Assembly: GCF_900112135.1 (NCBI RefSeq)
Contig: NZ_FOLC01000010.1
Location: forward strand, 62,001 to 126,000
Reading direction: 5' to 3'
Length of the DNA stretch: 64,000 bases
DNA from: Collimonas sp. OK412
GTDB taxonomy: Bacteria; Pseudomonadota; Gammaproteobacteria; Burkholderiales; Burkholderiaceae_D
The notes beneath the pieces are model-generated. The model ran no database searches. It was not told the origin of the DNA and saw only the letters and a program-made list of their open reading frames with translations. Positions within the stretch are counted from its first letter, which is position 1. Every line of letters starts with the position of its first letter. This document shows, one piece after another, positions 61,447 through 64,000 of this stretch. The position numbers and the translations under genes were made by a program.

Positions 61447-62457
61447 ATGCTAAGTTACACACGAACCATCCACACGGTCGATGCGCACACCGGCGGCGAG
61501 CCGCTGCGCATCGTCATTTCCGGCCTGCCGCCGGTGCCGGGCAAGACCATCCTCGAGCGCCGCAGCTGGCTCAAGGCGCAGCGCGACGATGTGCGCCAGT
61601 TCCTGATGAACGAGCCGCGCGGCCATGCCGACATGTACGGCGCCTACCTGTTGCCGCCGGTCACGCCGGCCGCCGATTTCGGCGTGATCTTCATCCATAA
61701 CGAAGGTTACAGCGACATGTGCGGCCACGGCATCATCGCGCTCGGCAAGGTGCTGGTGGAGCTCAACCATGTAGAACGCACCGTGCCGCTGACGCGCATC
61801 GGCTTTGACACGCCGGCCGGTTTTATCGAAGCCCAGGTCGAGTGGGACGGCCAGCGCGCCGGCGCCGTCACCTTCCGCAATGTGCCGGCGTTCATCTACC
61901 GGCGCGATGTCGAAGTCGAGACGCCGAGTTTCGGCAAGGTGACTGGCGACATCGTGTTCGGCGGCGCCTTTTATTACTACATGAATGCCGACCAGGCTGG
62001 CGTCAAGATCAAGCCGGAGCAGGTGCGCAGCCTGATACAGCTGGGCGCGGAAACCAAGCAGGCGGTCAAGGACCTGGTGGCGATCCGGCATCCGCTGGAG
62101 CCCGGCCTGGATACCCTGTACGGCACCATCATCGACGGTGCGCCGAACGGCGCCGGCGCCGACCAGGCCAATGTCTGCATCTTCGCCGACCGCGAAGTGG
62201 ACCGTTCGCCGACCGGCACCGGCACTTCCGGCCGCGCCGCGCAGCTGTTCCTGCGCCAGAAACTGGCGCTGAACCAGGTGCTGGTGAATGAAAGCATCGT
62301 CGGCAGCTGTTTCCGGGTACGCGTGACCGGGACCACCAAGGTCGGCGAGTTCGATGCGGCGCTTACCGAAGTCACCGGCGATGCGCACATCATGGGTTTC
62401 AACCAGTGGGTGCTGGAAGACAGCGATCCGTTTCCACAAGGTTTCTTCTTGCGCTGA
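61447..62457 (+). CDS. lhpH: trans-3-hydroxy-L-proline dehydratase
   Basis: A 336-residue proline racemase-family enzyme. The first catalytic Cys is present (Cys92, SDMCGHG), but the second is replaced by Thr256 in DRSPTGTGT. Cys plus Thr is the signature of trans-3-hydroxy-L-proline dehydratase rather than racemase or 4-hydroxyproline epimerase. It removes water to give delta-1-pyrroline-2-carboxylate. The next gene encodes the matching reductase, which supports the call. Confidence 0.88.
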   Translation: MLSYTRTIHTVDAHTGGEPLRIVISGLPPVPGKTILERRSWLKAQRDDVRQFLMNEPRGHADMYGAYLLPPVTPAADFGVIFIHNEGYSDMCGHGIIALGKVLVELNHVERTVPLTRIGFDTPAGFIEAQVEWDGQRAGAVTFRNVPAFIYRRDVEVETPSFGKVTGDIVFGGAFYYYMNADQAGVKIKPEQVRSLIQLGAETKQAVKDLVAIRHPLEPGLDTLYGTIIDGAPNGAGADQANVCIFADREVDRSPTGTGTSGRAAQLFLRQKLALNQVLVNESIVGSCFRVRVTGTTKVGEFDAALTEVTGDAHIMGFNQWVLEDSDPFPQGFFLR

Positions 62458-62478
62458 TTGATTTGGACGGCCTGACTT

Positions 62479-63414
62479 ATGAAAATCCTCGACGCTGACA
62501 GCACCGCCGCCGCCTTGCCCTATACCGAACTGGTGCCGGCGCTGGTAAAGGTCGCGCGCCAATTGCGCGAAGGCGAGATCAATGCGCCCGAACGCATGGT
62601 GGTGGAGATCGACAAGGCCAGCGTGCTGCTCTGCATGCCGGCTATCGCCGCCGATATCGGCATGACCAAGCTGATCACCGTGCACGCCAACAACGCGCAA
62701 TTCCAGTTGCCGGCGATCCAGGGCGAAGTGGTGGTGTTCGATGCCGCCAGCGGCCGCCGGCTGGCGCTGCTGCACGGGCCAACGGTTACCGCGCGCCGGA
62801 CTGCGGCGGTGACCCTGCTCGGCATCGAGGCGCTGCTGCCGTCCAGGCCGAAATCTGCACTGCTGATCGGCACCGGAGTGCAGGCCATCGCCCACGCCGA
62901 CGGCCTGATGGAGTATTTCGGCGTCAATCAATTCTGGGTCGCCGCGCGCGACCTGCAAAAGACCCAGGCGTTTTGCGACGCCTTGCAGCTGCGCCACCCG
63001 CAGATTGCGATCAAGGCCCTGGCCGCCGCCACGCTAGCCACCGATTTACCGCACACCGATGTCTTGATTGCCCTGACAACCTCGCGTACCGCGGTGATCC
63101 CGGCCCACGTCGCGGCAACCACGCTGGCGATCGGCGTCGGCGCCTTCAAACCGGACATGGTCGAGTTCCCGCCCGAGCTGCTGCACAGCCGCACCGTGGT
63201 GGTCGACTGCCTGGCCGGCGCCAAACACGAAGCCGGCGACCTGCTGCAGGCGCAGGTCGACTGGAGCAAGGTGCACGAACTGCCCGATGTGCTGGCGCAC
63301 GGCTTTGTCCAGCAGGCAGTCTTGCCGGTATATAAGACCGTCGGCCAGGCCGCCTGGGACCTGGCGGCTGCGCGCGTGGCGATTGCGTCGCTTGATTTAT
63401 ATAAACCGGCGTAA
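62479..63414 (+). CDS. lhpI: delta-1-pyrroline-2-carboxylate reductase (ornithine cyclodeaminase family)
   Basis: A 311-residue NAD(P)H enzyme with the OCD/mu-crystallin fold: LHGPTVTARRTAAVTLLG, the Rossmann segment ALLIGTGVQAIAHADGL, and AIGVGAFKPDMVEFPPELL. Beside a trans-3-hydroxyproline dehydratase this family member reduces pyrroline-2-carboxylate to L-proline. It is 21 bases after lhpH on the same strand. Its 3' end overlaps the convergent doxX gene by 18 bases. Confidence 0.87.
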   Translation: MKILDADSTAAALPYTELVPALVKVARQLREGEINAPERMVVEIDKASVLLCMPAIAADIGMTKLITVHANNAQFQLPAIQGEVVVFDAASGRRLALLHGPTVTARRTAAVTLLGIEALLPSRPKSALLIGTGVQAIAHADGLMEYFGVNQFWVAARDLQKTQAFCDALQLRHPQIAIKALAAATLATDLPHTDVLIALTTSRTAVIPAHVAATTLAIGVGAFKPDMVEFPPELLHSRTVVVDCLAGAKHEAGDLLQAQVDWSKVHELPDVLAHGFVQQAVLPVYKTVGQAAWDLAAARVAIASLDLYKPA

Positions 63415-63876
63415 CTTCGGAAATCGTTTGGCGAGCACCGGGTCTGCGCCAAACCGCTCGGCGCCGGCGAATAATATCCAGAACAGCAGCAGGCCGTACA
63501 GCACTTCGGGCAGATAGAGGAACCAATCGTACCAGTCGAGCGGACCAAGGCCGACCGGGATCTTGTGGACGCCGTCCGAGAAAGTTGCGACGCCGACTAT
63601 CGCCAGCAGGATCAGCGCGCTAGCCCTAGTCAGCAAGCCCAGGGCCAGCAAGCCGCCGAAAACAAATTCCAGGATGGCGACGAAAACAGCATTGAATTCC
63701 GGGAAGGGAATGCCGGCGTGCTGCATGGTTGTCAGCATGGCAGCCTGGTTGGCCGGCACGAACAGCTTGTTGTATCCAGAAATAGAAAAGAACAGCCCGA
63801 CATTGATGCGGGCAAACACTTGCGGCAGCCAATGCAGGGATTGGCGGATCTGGATAAGACGATCAATTACAATCAT
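63397..63876 (-). CDS. DoxX-family membrane protein
   Basis: A 159-residue protein with four membrane helices: RINVGLFFSISGYNKLF, AVFVAILEFVFGGLLALGLL, ALILLAIVGVATFSDG and LYLPEVLYGLLLFWILF. DoxX/SURF4-like proteins are linked to redox and thiol stress in membranes, with no settled reaction. I chose ATG 63876 (MIVIDRLIQ) with GGAA upstream; the frame reaches 63966. 63877-64000 shows no further gene. Confidence 0.8.
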   Translation of the reverse strand: MIVIDRLIQIRQSLHWLPQVFARINVGLFFSISGYNKLFVPANQAAMLTTMQHAGIPFPEFNAVFVAILEFVFGGLLALGLLTRASALILLAIVGVATFSDGVHKIPVGLGPLDWYDWFLYLPEVLYGLLLFWILFAGAERFGADPVLAKRFPKLRRFI

Positions 63877-64000
63877 GCGGGTTCCGGTGGCAAAACAATT
63901 GCGGCTGCGAATTTCCCGGCAGCCAGAGAGCGACAGTAGACCATCGTCACCTTGTATAAGTTTCAAGTGCGGGCTCGCGCCACTCGCAATGGAAATCGGT

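Noticed and set aside
1-64000. CRISPR arrays, rRNA genes and complete insertion sequences
   Set aside because: No regular spaced repeats, rRNA segments or intact transposase genes were seen anywhere in the window.

Overview
The window looks like a chromosomal segment of a betaproteobacterium, most likely Oxalobacteraceae (Collimonas/Herbaspirillum neighbourhood). This is inferred from gene order and protein style (aceE-aceF-lpdA with a lipoyl-bearing E3, a fimT-pilVWXY1-pilE cluster, mutL-miaA, tsaE-amiC) and from high GC in core genes. No taxonomic search was possible.

Layout. (1) 1-9.8 kb: the start of miaB, a small secreted protein, then a type IV pilus minor-pilin operon (pilin, fimT-like, pilV, pilW, pilX, pilY1), a TonB-C-like gene and a second pilin. 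(2) 9.9-13.0 kb: an organic-peroxide locus (ohr, two alpha/beta hydrolases of which one is truncated, divergent ohrR) and an AraC regulator scrap. (3) 13.04-31.66 kb: an 18.6 kb integrative island in the 3' end of a tRNA-Met gene. An 18-bp att repeat (17/18 identical) and a duplicated tRNA terminator mark its ends. It carries a complete type I Zorya anti-phage system (zorABCD), a stretch of recombination debris (two resolvase fragments next to different perfect hairpins, a frameshifted helicase/methylase-like scrap, an intact tnpR), a ClpP/SppA-fold serine protease with an overlapping 56-aa ORF, and a P4-like module (TubC-N protein, primase-helicase, AlpA, unknown protein, tyrosine integrase). 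(4) 31.7-43 kb: housekeeping genes (tRNA-Met, miaA, mutL, dedA, amiC, tsaE, queG, AEC transporter, ogt, xerD, ybaK, plsY). (5) 43.3-50.5 kb: pyruvate dehydrogenase operon aceE-aceF-[Ntn hydrolase]-lpdA, where E3 has two tandem lipoyl domains. (6) 50.6-64 kb: NlpC/P60 lipoprotein, an argD-type aminotransferase behind an arginine-codon leader peptide and terminator, two unknown proteins, a ferredoxin reductase, an epimerase-like protein, a nitrate/sulfonate/taurine-type ABC operon, a LivJ-type binding protein, a trans-3-hydroxy-L-proline pathway pair (dehydratase plus reductase), and DoxX.

Working together: the minor pilins and PilY1 prime and tip the type IV pilus. ZorAB form an envelope motor that signals to cytosolic ZorC and the helicase-nuclease ZorD. 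AlpA, the primase-helicase and the integrase would excise and replicate the island. The last genes convert trans-3-hydroxy-L-proline to L-proline.

The items I would look at first are the arginine-leader attenuator at 52.34-52.49 kb, the protease plus micro-ORF at 24.06-25.07 kb, the paired hairpin-capped repeats at 21.8 and 22.7 kb, and the third, decayed copy of the island end at 9.07 kb. All identities were counted by hand.
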